Of a stretch of 64,000 nucleotides of DNA, positions 54,373 through 64,000 are shown piece by piece. The DNA comes from Gigantopelta aegis (lineage: Eukaryota > Mollusca > Gastropoda > Neomphalida > Peltospiridae), in assembly GCF_016097555.1 (NCBI RefSeq), contig NC_054704.1, positions 47,976,625 through 48,040,624 of the forward strand. The letters are read 5' to 3'. The notes beneath the pieces were generated by a model, which did not search any database, was not told the DNA's origin, and saw nothing but the letters and a program-made list of their open reading frames with translations. Position numbers and translations under genes: made by a program. The first letter of the stretch is position 1, and each line of letters begins with the position of its first letter.

Positions 54373-56000
54373 AGAAAAATGAATTGTCACCCAAGCCAAG
54401 CGTGAGTGCCCCGACTGGTCTCGGCTATCGATGATACACGCGGTAATTACAGAATAATAGATCGCCGACTATGTGGAACAAAATGATCCTAACTGCCTGC
54501 ATTGGGTTGTCGGTGTTTGTACACGGCAGCGGGCCTCATTACACAAAGTACGGATAGTCTTGTAATCTTCAAAGAACTGTTGTAATAACAATTAACGCTG
54601 TTTGTTTTTTCTCTTAAACGAGTGCATCATGTCAAATTTGTTATTTGCTATTTAAGTGTGAATTCAAAATGATTCATTACTAGTCATTTAGTTATGTTAG
54701 ACACATGTATATCATATTATGAGGCCACAGAACAAAGACAATTTATGTTCTTAACCATACAGCAGGGCCCAAAATAGGAAGTAAAATTTCAGGGTAGCAG
54801 TCTTTAAATTCCTTGAAAGTCTGAATTTGAAAACATTATTTTTAGGTCTTTAAAAGTCTTTAAAGGGACATTCCTGAGTTTGCTGCAATTTTGAAGACGT
54901 TATCGACTAACAGACTTTTTAACGATTGTAATTACATATCAAATATATTTTTCTGCATAAAATATTAGTGGCTGTATATTAAACGTGTTTCTGATTGTTC
55001 TATTATTTGTACACTGTTAAATTTCATTTTACTTACTAATTTTTGTTTTTAAATCCAGTTTGGGCTTTTTACAAATATTAAGATGACCAGAAACACATTG
55101 AATATACAGACACTGATATTCTAAACAAGAAAATATATTTAATATGTAAGTTTAATCGTAGAAATATTTTATTAGTTGGAAACATCTTACAATGCAGCAA
55201 ACTCGGGAATGTCCCTTTAATTTCTCACAAATCATAGCCAAAGCAACGATGATACCTTTTTAACTTTTACAGCTACATGCATTTAATATTTTCCAGTTAC
55301 AAGATTTAATCTTTCATAATGCATGTAAAAAAGCTCAACAAACAAACTGATTTGGTATTTTTTATTGCATTCTGTTGTCTCTGACCGCTGTGTAAAGTCT
55401 ATGAAAATTGCAGGTAAAAGTCTTTGAAAATTGCAGGTAAAAATCTTTGAAAGTCTTTGAATTTGTTTGGTTTTTAAGGCTATGAACCCTGAATATGATC
55501 TTGTGTTGTTTTGGTGGGGGGTTTTAAATCGAAGGCCAAAAGAAACAATAATGCCATGCTAAGAATAAATATAGCCTGCTAGATTTAAGGTAGCACAGCA
55601 TGAGGGAAAGGTTTTGGGATATTTTGGAAAATTTATGACTTTTGAGATGTATTTTAGAGCATTACGGAATTAAAATGTAACAGAATCTCTATCTAAATAT
55701 CTGATGAAATAATCATGCATACACATCTTGAAAAATGACCGATTAATGTTATTTTTTCTAGGCACATACTAAGCAATGTCACCATTAGTGACCAGACACC
55801 CAGTTATTTCAACCTGTTATATGGTGAGGGCTGGTTCAAAAATGATCACATGGAAGGAGATTGAGATTATTTTGCGTATCTAAAACTCACATAATAAAAT
55901 AAAATTGTATGGAGAAATAATTGTAGCAAGCATAGACCAATGTTTGTGGTTCCTTTATGGTACAACCCTGTTGTCATGGCAATGAGATAATATGTTGATT
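54373..56000. other. No gene seen apart from one MITE
   Basis: AT-rich, with the M2 copy at 54860-55220 and a short repeat of AAAGTCTTTGAAAATTGCAG units at 55395-55465. Confidence 0.55.
54860..55220. mobile_element. MITE family M2 copy
   Basis: TTAAAGGGACATTCCTGAGT at the left end and ACTCGGGAATGTCCCTTTAA at the right, perfect TTAA at both ends. The internal sequence is close to 47392-47779. Confidence 0.9.
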
Positions 56001-56017
56001 GGTTACTACCAGCTTGT

Positions 56018-56292
56018 TATAATGTATTTACATGTTTGGTTACTACCAGTTTGTTATAATGTATTTACATGTTTGGTTACTACCAGTTTGTTATAATGTA
56101 TTTACATGTTTGGTTATTACCAGTTTGTTACAATGTATTTACATGTTTGGTTACTACCAGTTTGTTACAATGTATTCACATGTTTGGTTACTGCCAGTTT
56201 GTTATAATGTATTCACATGTTTGGTTACTACCAGTTTGTTACGTATTCATGTTTGGTTGCTACCTGTTTGTTATAATGTATCCACATGTTTG
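56018..56292. repeat. 37-bp tandem repeat, about eight copies
   Basis: ACATGTTTGGTTACTACCAG followed by TTTGTTATAATGTATTT recurs every 37 bp from 56030; the seventh unit is shortened. The Phe-Gly-Tyr-Tyr-rich frames across it are artefacts. Confidence 0.95.
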
Positions 56293-56405
56293 CATATAAT
56301 TATAACCTTTTAACCGAGCAATTTACCTTTCCCCTAACCCCCCCTAAACAAAAAACCCACACCAAATATTTGAAAACCAATGATTTCAATGTTTTATTAA
56401 TCTTT

Positions 56406-56412
<7 letters not shown>

Positions 56413-56482
<70 letters not shown>
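56413..56482. repeat. (AT)n microsatellite
   Basis: About 70 bp of pure TA. Confidence 0.95.
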
Positions 56483-56488
<6 letters not shown>

Positions 56489-56581
56489 TATCACTACATG
56501 TTTATTATTTGCAAGAGGAGGGAAGGGGGTGTCCTTTATAGTATAGGGGCAACAGTAATGATTTATATCCAATGGCCAAGA

Positions 56582-56892
56582 TGGGCGGGACGTAGCCCAG
56601 TGGTAAAGTGTTCACTTGATGTGCAGTCAGTCTGGGATCCATCCCCGTCGGTGGGCCCATTGGGTTATTTCTCAGTCCAGCCAGTGCATCACGTTTGGTA
56701 TGTGTTATCCTGTCTGTGGGATGGTGCATGTAAAAGATCCCTTGCTGCTAATTGAAAAAGAGTAGCCCATGAAGTGGCAACAGCGGGTTTCCTCTCCCAA
56801 TATCTGTGTGGTCCTTAACCATATGTCTGACACCATATAACTGTAAATAAAATGTGTTGAGTGTGTTGTTAAATAAAACATTTCCTTCCTTA
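56582..56892 (+). mobile_element. Full-length SINE, head I with tail B, perfect 12-bp target duplication
   Basis: The head has A box (TAGCCCAGTGG) and a B-box-like GGATCCATCCCC; the middle has AAGATCCCTTGCTGCTAATT and the tail GTGTTGAGTGTGTTGTTAAA followed by TAAAACATTTCCTTCCTTA. It is flanked by identical CAATGGCCAAGA at 56570-56581 and 56893-56904. Recent insertion. Confidence 0.95.
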
Positions 56893-56904
56893 CAATGGCC
56901 AAGA

Positions 56905-57664
56905 CAGCCAGCAGATTTGAAAATGCCTGTGTTGACTTGAGCTATAAAAATTGATGATATCACAAGGAACTAGAACTGAGGGCAATCATACTGTAACATG
57001 TATTGACCTGTCTGCTGAGAGAAGGGTTGTGCCAGTGCCATACACCAATAGGTACCATCACATTTTATTGTCAATCAGTCTCGGATCACCCCCACCCCCT
57101 ATCTATATTGGTTGGCAAAATGTAATTATTACTGCATTGTTAATTTGTTTTTGTGCCTGAATGCAGCATTTGGCTTGCAACGTAAGTTAAACATTGTAAT
57201 TAAAAAACACCCACACGCGATTGTAAATTGTGTAAAACTTTCATGTGCAATGTACTATGATAATTAAAAATATTAAAACCTATTTTAACAACCGCAATAC
57301 AATCGTATTCATAGGCTGATTGTCATTATTTTGACATGCTTTTATTTTATTGCAGTTATACATTTTATTTGTGATATTTTTATGAATTATTTTTGTTACT
57401 TCCATTAATAAAATGTACTTATAATATTCATGATATATGGCTTCTTAATATGTTTTCTGTTTCTGACCTTCGAGATATACTATAGTTGAACAAAATTATG
57501 CTCTTTTTTTCTTTCTTTTTTACGTACAGATATTTTTATAAGTTACATGTTAAACCACAAATGACACTTTGTCGGGGGAGGAGGGATATATCTTGACTTT
57601 CTTTTGGAAGGTGCCTTGGTTTCTACATACCAGTAAGTACATTTCTCCTGTGAATAGGTACAAT
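56905..57664. other. No feature seen
   Basis: AT-rich; one 69-codon frame at 56951-57160 without splice context or recognisable product. Confidence 0.55.
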
Positions 57665-57942
57665 ATGCAGGTGGCAAAATCTAGTTCAATCGCTAGAGCA
57701 CTCCCCTCAGATTTTTGTTTTCCATCTCTACCAGTGCACCACGGCTAATATATCAAAGGCCAGGGTATGTGCCTGTTCTGTGTGGGAGAGTGCATTTAAA
57801 GATCCCTTGCTACTAATGAAAACAATGAAGTGGGTTTCCTGTAGGACTATGTCAGAATTAACAAATGTTTGATATAAAAAACCGATGATTATAATAAATC
57901 AATGTGCTCTAGTAGTGTCATTAAACAAAACAAACTTTAAAT
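57665..57942 (+). mobile_element. SINE, tail A, decayed
   Basis: Decayed head (CAATCGCTAGAGCACTC), CCAGTGCACCACGGCTAATA, AAAGATCCCTTGCTACTAAT and tail A ending AAACAAAACAAACTTTA. Confidence 0.8.
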
Positions 57943-58004
57943 TTATGTACTATAAGCATAATAATAATAAGTTTGAGAAAGCAGTTCGATCTACTGTAAA
58001 AACA

Positions 58005-58143
58005 GAACATTCAGTTTTTACATGAAAAAGCTAATCTTATCAAGAAGAGCTACACACCCCACACCGTTCCCCCACCGAGCCATTCAGTTTTTACATGAAA
58101 ATAGCTAAATAATCTTATCAAGAAGAGCTACCCCACCGACCCG
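58005..58143. repeat. 73-bp tandem pair
   Basis: CATTCAGTTTTTACATGAAA followed by AATCTTATCAAGAAGAGCTA occurs twice. Confidence 0.8.
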
Positions 58144-58679
58144 TGTTAACCATCCTACCAAAATCGTATAGTTTAATTGCTGCTAAAGAATGAACACGGG
58201 TATTGGTAATTTCTTTTAAGATGGCTGCAGGTGGAGAAGGTTGGATGCGCTTTGAACCTGGGATGACTAGAAATGCAATAATTTCATTTTAACCAAATAC
58301 TGGTACTATAACACTAATGCTCTAGCTCACATCGTCATAGCAGCTGTGTTTTTATGTGGCCTAAAATGGTTATTTAAATCGAAAAATGGCGCGTTACGAG
58401 AAGAAATATAACGTAAACAGAATGATTGATTCTAAATACCTAAATATTGTGATAGCTTATGGTTACTTGTGAAATAATTATAATGAAAAGATACTACGTT
58501 AGAACCATTTTACATGCACTGCCTTAGTCACAGGAAGAAACGATTATATTGCACATAGCCTACAGCCTTTGAAACAGCGACCTTGAAATTGAATCACGAA
58601 ACAGCTTCGCTAAATATTTGATCTGTTTTCTTTAAAAGCTGTCGATCAATATTTGATTCTGTTAAGTGTTGGTCGGTCG

Positions 58680-58683
58680 CGCG

Positions 58684-58740
<57 letters not shown>

Positions 58741-58742
58741 TC
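58680..58742. repeat. (CT)n microsatellite
   Basis: GCGC start followed by about 50 bp of CT. Confidence 0.95.
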
Positions 58743-58881
58743 ACTCACACATACACACACACACACGTTAGCATAACTACTAACACTACTCACTCCTTAG
58801 TGATATAAGACGAACTGGACATAATTAATGCTTTGCTGAAGCAGGAATTCGAAAGCATTACTAAAAGGGAAACAAAAGAAA

Positions 58882-58914
58882 TGATTTATTTAACGACGCA
58901 CTCAACACATTTGG
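58882..58914 (-). mobile_element. SINE tail B fragment
   Basis: TTTATTTAACGACGCACTCA followed by ACACATTTG; only the last 33 bp are present. Confidence 0.7.
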
Positions 58915-59049
58915 AAGTGTTTAGTTCTTCGACATCTGGAATGTGGTAAAATGTGTGTGTTAACTAGTTGCTGAATAAATGCCGGTTATGTAAATAGTTT
59001 AATCAGAAGTGATTGCAGAGTTCATTTAGTTCTACAGAAGAAACACGCA

Positions 59050-59670
59050 TATCCGGAATATATTTATTATTTAGGCATATAGAACAGAAAATCAAATTAC
59101 GTTTGGTGCATATATGAAGCCGCACTCCGCATTGGTTTCACTATGCTGGCTTATCCAGGTCAAAAACCAAAAAAAGCCAGTATTTTGAAAGTGGGACACT
59201 TTTGACGGGCTCGTACCGATCTCGGTTTTCATTGGCTTATCACAAGTATAGAATTCCCCACCAAGAGATCACGTGAGATTTCGCAGTTTTTTGAACAAAT
59301 TTAACTGTCTTGATTGAGGGGTCGTCTCATATCTCCAAAACATATTTATATCCATAGAGGTATGGTACAACGCCTTTCCAGGGGTCGGTGGGTAGGGGAT
59401 TTGCCTTGAAATTTTGACAGTGGCCAGCTGTTGGCATACGCGTTACATGTAAGGGGGTGTTACTAATTACGTAACGCTCTAGGGATAGAGGAAGAGGGTA
59501 CTGTGTTCGATTTACGTAACATTTTTTAAGACTATATGTTATTTTTATTCATTACTTAGACCTAAAAAGGTGTTTTTTGGAAATGCGCGGTCAGTCTAGG
59601 GTCGATCCCCATCGGTGGGTATATAAAAGACCATGGTATGTGATATCCTGTCTGTGGGATGGTACATATA
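59050..59670 (+). repeat. Direct duplication, copy 1
   Basis: Starts TATCCGGAATATATTTATTA and runs through TTGACGGGCTCGTACCGATC and GTTACTAATTACGTAACGCT to a SINE piece (GGTCGATCCCCATCGGTGGG, TGATATCCTGTCTGTGGGAT). Copy 2 is at 60291-60901, period about 1241 bp. Confidence 0.92.
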
Positions 59671-60290
59671 AACGACCCTTGCTAAAAAAAAAATGTAGCG
59701 GGTTTCCTAGGCGCGTGTGCAATGATTTCAGCGGGGTTGGGGTTATAGACTGTGTTGAGCGAAGTTTATATGGGGCCATTTTTATGAGCATAGAAAACAA
59801 AAATGTTCATTGCAAAAAATCAAATGTTCTGTGTAGGGTGTTTTTTAGGGGGATGGGGGCATTAAAAAAGATTGTTTTGTTGGATTACGGAAATATTGAT
59901 TATTTTGAACAGTCTGTTACATTCTTGATCGTCTTTGCTTATACTTTTCATTGTAAATATCCACTGTTCATTTTACTAAAAACTGCTCAATATATGTTTG
60001 TGCTGTGCCACCGTAATCATATTGGTAATCAGTTGTCATTATGTAATCAGTGTCATTATGCACTTTGAAGAATAATTGGAACATTTTAATCACACTATTA
60101 AACTGCAAAAGAAAAATGAGTACAAATAATATTTTGCAATGAAAATATACTAGTCACTGTAATAGACAAAATCTAAACATTACAGGGTGAGCACTTTATG
60201 TAATTATTTGTTTGTAACCACAGGCTATTACTAGCTCAGCTATTAGCAATTATAGACCAGTAGAGGCAAGGCTCACAATTAAAGCGGCAG
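59671..60290. other. Spacer between the direct repeats
   Basis: About 620 bp, AT-rich. A plus-strand frame (59577-60068, 163 codons) starts in the SINE piece of copy 1 and runs into the spacer; its product is not recognised and it is probably chance. Confidence 0.5.
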
Positions 60291-60901
60291 TATCCGGAAT
60301 ATTTTTATTATTTAAGCATATAGAACAGAAAATCCAATTACGTTTGGTGCATATATGACGCCGCACTCCGCATTGGTTTCACTACGCTGGCTTATCCAGT
60401 CAAAAACAAAGCCAGTATTTCGAAAGTGGGACACTTTTGACGGGCTCGTACCGATCTCGGTTTTCATTGGCTTATCACAAGTGTGGAATTCCCCCACAAG
60501 AGATCACGTGAGATTTCACAATTTTTGAACAAATTTAACTGTCTTGATTGAGGGGTCGTCTCATATCTCCAAAACATATTTATATCCATAGAGGTATGGT
60601 GCAACGCCTTTCTAGGGGTTGGTAGGTGGGGGATTCGCCTTGAAATTTTGACAGTGGCCAGCTGTTGGCATACGCGTTACATTTAAGGGGGTGTTACTAA
60701 TTACGTAACGCTCTAGGGATAGAGGAAGAGGGTACTGTGTTTGATTTACGTAATATTTTTACGTAACATGTTATTTTTATTTATTACTTAGACCTAAAAT
60801 GGTGGGGTTTTTTTAAAGCGCGGTCAGTCTAGGATCGATCCACATCGGCGGGTATATAAAAGACCATGGTATGTGATATCCTGTCTGTGGGATGGTTTAT
60901 A
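60291..60901 (+). repeat. Direct duplication, copy 2
   Basis: Same order of segments as 59050-59670 with scattered substitutions and small indels, including the same SINE fragment, so the unit was duplicated after that SINE had inserted. Confidence 0.92.
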
Positions 60902-60999
60902 TGGGCCCATGCTCCCCCAGAAAATATATTTCAATTTTTTTTAAGCTTGGGCAAGTAAGGGTTTCGACCTCCAATACCCTCCCCCTGCACATGCACCCG

Positions 61000-61172
61000 A
61001 TTCCTCTCTAAGATTATATGTCAAAATTACCAAATGTTAGACATCCGACAGCAGATGGAAGGAAGGATAGGATATGTTTTATTTAACGACGCACTCAACA
61101 CATTTTATTTACGGTTGTATGGGGTCGGATGATTATTAAATCAATATGCTGTATCTTTGATGTCGTTAAACA
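61000..61172 (+). mobile_element. SINE tail A fragment split by a tail B fragment
   Basis: Plus-strand TATATGTCAAAATTACCAAA...CATCCGACAGCAGATG, then minus-strand tail B (about 61056-61125), then GATGATTATTAAATCAATAT...GATGTCGTTAAAC. The inner piece is the 3' end of a SINE only. Confidence 0.75.
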
Positions 61173-61849
61173 CCCCACCCCCTAACTTCACCCTTTCCAA
61201 ACGAAATAATATTTATTTGAATTTGTCGATTTTAACACGTAAAATTAAGAAGTGAAAACGTTCATTGTCTACTTAGTATATTTTATTTTTTAAATATATA
61301 CATGATTAATGTGTTACTAGTATACAAACTAAACTTTGAAAGTTCTACTAACACTTTATAAAATATCAATTCTGAAATAGGAAGGTACGACTGTCGATAA
61401 TACGTTGTCAAGATCAAACCGTTTTTAACTAAAGACTCTAGTACCGTATCCTCAACCGAACGTTCTTCGTACAGCGCAAGATTTCTCTTTTAATTTTTTT
61501 AGACGAACCCTACAATTTCAAATCGGCAAACGCACGTGTTAACTGAAACTGACAACAGGCTGTCGTTTGTGCTTTGCCGAGCTATGGCGGCACAGGCGAC
61601 GAATCAAGCGTATACGTTTGACGATATCCGTTCATAGCGAACACACACGACGTTTTTAAAAGTGCATTTGAGCTTGTATTTCACATTTGTACATAATGTT
61701 ATAATATGGTAACCAGAGAATGTAACTTTAAGAAAATATTAACTGAACAGAGACAGAGAAACTAGTTAAACAGGAAAGTTGTTTTCCCTTATTTTAGTCT
61801 GAATAGTTACTGTGTATTAGCGAAAAAATAATATAATTAAATTAATTTG
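61173..61849. other. No established gene; short ATG frame at 61584
   Basis: A moderately CpG-containing stretch (61440-61660) holds an ATG in good context at 61584 starting MAAQATNQAYTFDDI and closing at 61635. It could be a 5' exon of the gene whose terminal exon may lie at 63327, but this is weak. Confidence 0.25.
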
Positions 61850-62165
61850 CCGGGGGCAGGACGTAGCCCAGTAGTAAAGTGCTGGCCTGGTGTACGGTCA
61901 GTCTAGGATCGATCCTTGTTAGTGGAATCATTGGACTATTTCTCGTTCCAGCCAGTGCTTCACAACTGGTGTTACAGACCATATGTACTATCCTGTCTGT
62001 GGGATGATGCATATATTAAAGATCCCTTGGTGCTAATAAAAAAAAATAGTTGCCCATAGTTTCCTCTCTAAAATATATTTGTGGTCATTAACCACATGTC
62101 TGACACCACATACCTGTAGTTGTGTTGAGTGTGTCATTAAATATAAAATTCCTTTCTTTCTTTCT
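61850..62165 (+). mobile_element. Full-length SINE, head I with tail B
   Basis: Head GACGTAGCCCAGTAGTAAAG, B box GGATCGATCC, GTTCCAGCCAGTGCTTCACA, middle, and tail B followed by a CTTT repeat. No clear target duplication. Confidence 0.88.
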
Positions 62166-63035
62166 TTCTGGTTTTTTTAAACATGGCTCCCATATGCAAC
62201 AACATTAGTTAAAAATTATGATCTAGCTATGTCTGTATTTTGTAGACAATTTGAATATTATATAAAAAATAAATTTAAGTTGCAATTTAAAATGAAAATG
62301 CCTGGGAATTGTTTATTATAAAAAGGATGCTGGCTCAAAGATGATAAATGTTTTATGACCATACGCAATAAAATATAATAATTTACTTAGCATAGAGGGA
62401 AATTAGTTTATATTATTTCAAAGGCATCATTACAGGATTGTAACTTTTCTAGTCATTGTATATTTTATAGACATATAATATTTGACATATAGCTGAACAT
62501 GAATTAGTAGATAAAGGTCAAGTATTTATCTTTAAATCGGAGTCCGTTCATGGTAGTTCATATTATAACTAATTGGTTAAAAGAAGCGACCCCTTTATAT
62601 AAATGGCATAAAATAAATAGGCATACTAATAATAAATATTGTTCATTGTAGTAGTTGAAATGTATGCACATTCATATTTTCTGGGCTAAAATATCTAGAT
62701 ATTACTACATTAACTGGAATAATTGTAACATTTCAGATGTTCCAATGATGAGGGATCTCTGGTCATTATAACAAAGTGGTTACTGCTATAATGTGTTTAA
62801 ATAAAATGTGTGTGTGTAAATGTATACCATTCTACGAGCGCATTAGACAAACATTATACTTAATCACGCACCAGATCAATGCTGATGACGAATGCATTAA
62901 ACTGTATTTAGATATGTTTTACACCTGGTCTTATTGTACTTAATGGCATTCACTGTTATTATTATTACATCAATTTATTAAATATTTTAATCAACAATCT
63001 TTATTTAATTAACCAATTAAAAGTGGACCCATCGC
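62166..63035. other. No feature seen
   Basis: AT-rich sequence with no repeat or frame I can support. Confidence 0.55.
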
Positions 63036-63272
63036 CTTTTATCTTACTTCAACCAGTGCCAATGACTGGTACATTAAAGATTGTGGTATGTACTTTCCTG
63101 TCAATGGGGAAGCGCAAATAAAATATCCCTTGCTGCTAATCGGAAGAGTAGCCCATATAGTGGCGACAGCGGGTTTCCTCTCAAAATCTGTGTGGTCCTT
63201 AACCATATGTCTGACGCCATATAACCGTAAATAAAATGTGTTGAGTGCGTCGTTAAATAAAACATTCCTTTC
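63036..63272 (+). mobile_element. SINE, tail B, head lost
   Basis: Starts in the middle (TTCAACCAGTGCCAATGACT) and runs through GACAGCGGGTTTCCTCTCAA and TGTCTGACGCCATATAACCG to tail B. It ends about 50 bp before the candidate exon at 63327. Confidence 0.88.
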
Positions 63273-63326
63273 CTGTTTTGTTGGAGCAGCCACTATGCCG
63301 GTAACAATTTTCTTTTTGCATTTTAC

Positions 63327-63453
63327 AGACCAAGTATCGAAATACATCACTGAGAGGACATATGATAACTATGGTTTAAACAACTTCCAGATCAGGTTGA
63401 CGGGGTCTGCATTGAAAAGTAAAGTTGCGGAAAGACACTGGCTTAAGATGTGA
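63327..63453 (+). other. Candidate terminal coding exon of an unidentified gene
   Basis: A strong pyrimidine tract and acceptor (TTTGCATTTTACAG, ending 63326) lead into an open frame reading DQVSKYITERTYDNYGLNNF and ending AERHWLKM, then TGA at 63451-63453. The residue composition looks protein-like. The phase needs one base from the previous exon. A G+C-richer ATG context at 61584 (MAAQATNQAYTFDDI) could be a 5' exon in compatible phase, but its possible donor (CC then GTTCAT) is weak. I cannot name the product. Confidence 0.3.
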
Positions 63454-64000
63454 TAATCCAGCTCAGATTTCAACACATCATTTGCCGGATTCGTTTCGAG
63501 TTGTGCTGTATCATAGCCAGCTTTGTTTTGTAGATCCACATAGTCACGATCACGGAACACGCATACCTTCCCACCTCCGTCATATTGAATTCTTAGGGGA
63601 ACAAAAATAAGTTAAAACTTGATACAGAGGTATATTCAAGAAGGCATGGTCCTCGTGTACCCAATCCCTGGCTACCCGGATGCGCCAGTGCATATATACT
63701 CACGGAAAAAAGTTCCTGTGCATCATTAAAATTTCAGTGAGACGTATATTTATGAAATTTTAAAATATTGTGTTTTACATAGATGTACTATTTATCTGTC
63801 AAAAGTACAGTGATCCCATCCTGTCTTCTGAACCTGAAATAGGGTCTACACAATGCTTGGTGCGCCGTCGGTGACGATATAACAGAACAACGTATTGACG
63901 TCATGTCATGGTCGTACTTTGTGATCACCTAATCGGTTGCGTAAAGTTCTTCCACTGATTGGCCTTAACACAGGGATGTATTGGGATGTTAAACTTGTCA
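63454..64000. other. End of window, no feature supported
   Basis: Short opposite-strand frames at 63369-63610 overlap each other and look like shadows. A weak trace of the dispersed repeat at 49150 is seen near 63660. Confidence 0.45.

Noticed and set aside
56032-56313. 93-codon frame of Phe-Gly-Tyr-Tyr repeats
   Set aside because: Translation of the 37-bp tandem repeat; the frame rotates because 37 is not a multiple of three.
59050-60901. Pair of long terminal repeats of a retroelement
   Set aside because: The repeats do not start TG and end CA, carry a SINE fragment, and the 620-bp spacer shows no gag or pol similarity.

Overview
This is non-coding-rich eukaryotic DNA, almost certainly from a mollusc and probably a gastropod. 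The genes are split by GT-AG introns and the base composition is AT-rich. The window holds many tRNA-headed SINEs of a kind I associate with gastropod genomes, short inverted-repeat elements (MITEs), microsatellites and minisatellites. I see no bacterial operons, CRISPR array, rRNA or tRNA gene, and no recognisable retrovirus-like element.

Three host genes are well supported. (1) Minus strand 14209 to 6146: a complete seven-exon, 271-residue ELOVL fatty-acid elongase, closest by eye to ELOVL4, with every family box intact. (2) Minus strand 51291 to 42822: eleven in-phase exons (402 residues) of ARMH1, an armadillo-like helical protein; the last exon or exons could not be placed. (3) Plus strand 51855 to 54084: a complete two-exon, 288-residue TMEM53 (DUF829 alpha/beta-hydrolase fold). 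ARMH1 and TMEM53 are divergent, with 563 bp between start codons and paired opposite CCAAT boxes. As I recall, the human orthologues are also head-to-head neighbours, so this looks like an anciently conserved bidirectional pair. ELOVL and the ARMH1/TMEM53 pair have no obvious functional link. Weaker single-exon candidates lie at 20742-20943 (minus), 21251-21436 (minus) and 63327-63453 (plus).

Layout. 1-6145: AT-rich flank downstream of ELOVL with small repeats. 6146-14209: ELOVL, its introns holding MITEs and a broken Tc1/mariner copy. 14210-36400: repeat desert with SINEs, microsatellites, a large palindrome (21.7-21.9 kb), a 105-bp tandem repeat (22.4-22.8 kb) and a 16-copy minisatellite (28.9-30.5 kb). 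36411-39970: a 24-copy array of a 148-bp satellite whose right part is a six-monomer higher-order repeat. 42822-54084: ARMH1 and TMEM53. 54085-64000: MITEs, SINEs (one with perfect 12-bp target duplications), a 37-bp tandem repeat and a 1.24-kb-period direct duplication.

I found no convincing new multi-gene system. The most interesting items are the conserved divergent gene pair, the higher-order satellite, the mosaic SINE family with very young copies, two MITE families sharing TTAA-AGGGAC termini, and a tandem duplication that copies an ARMH1 splice donor.
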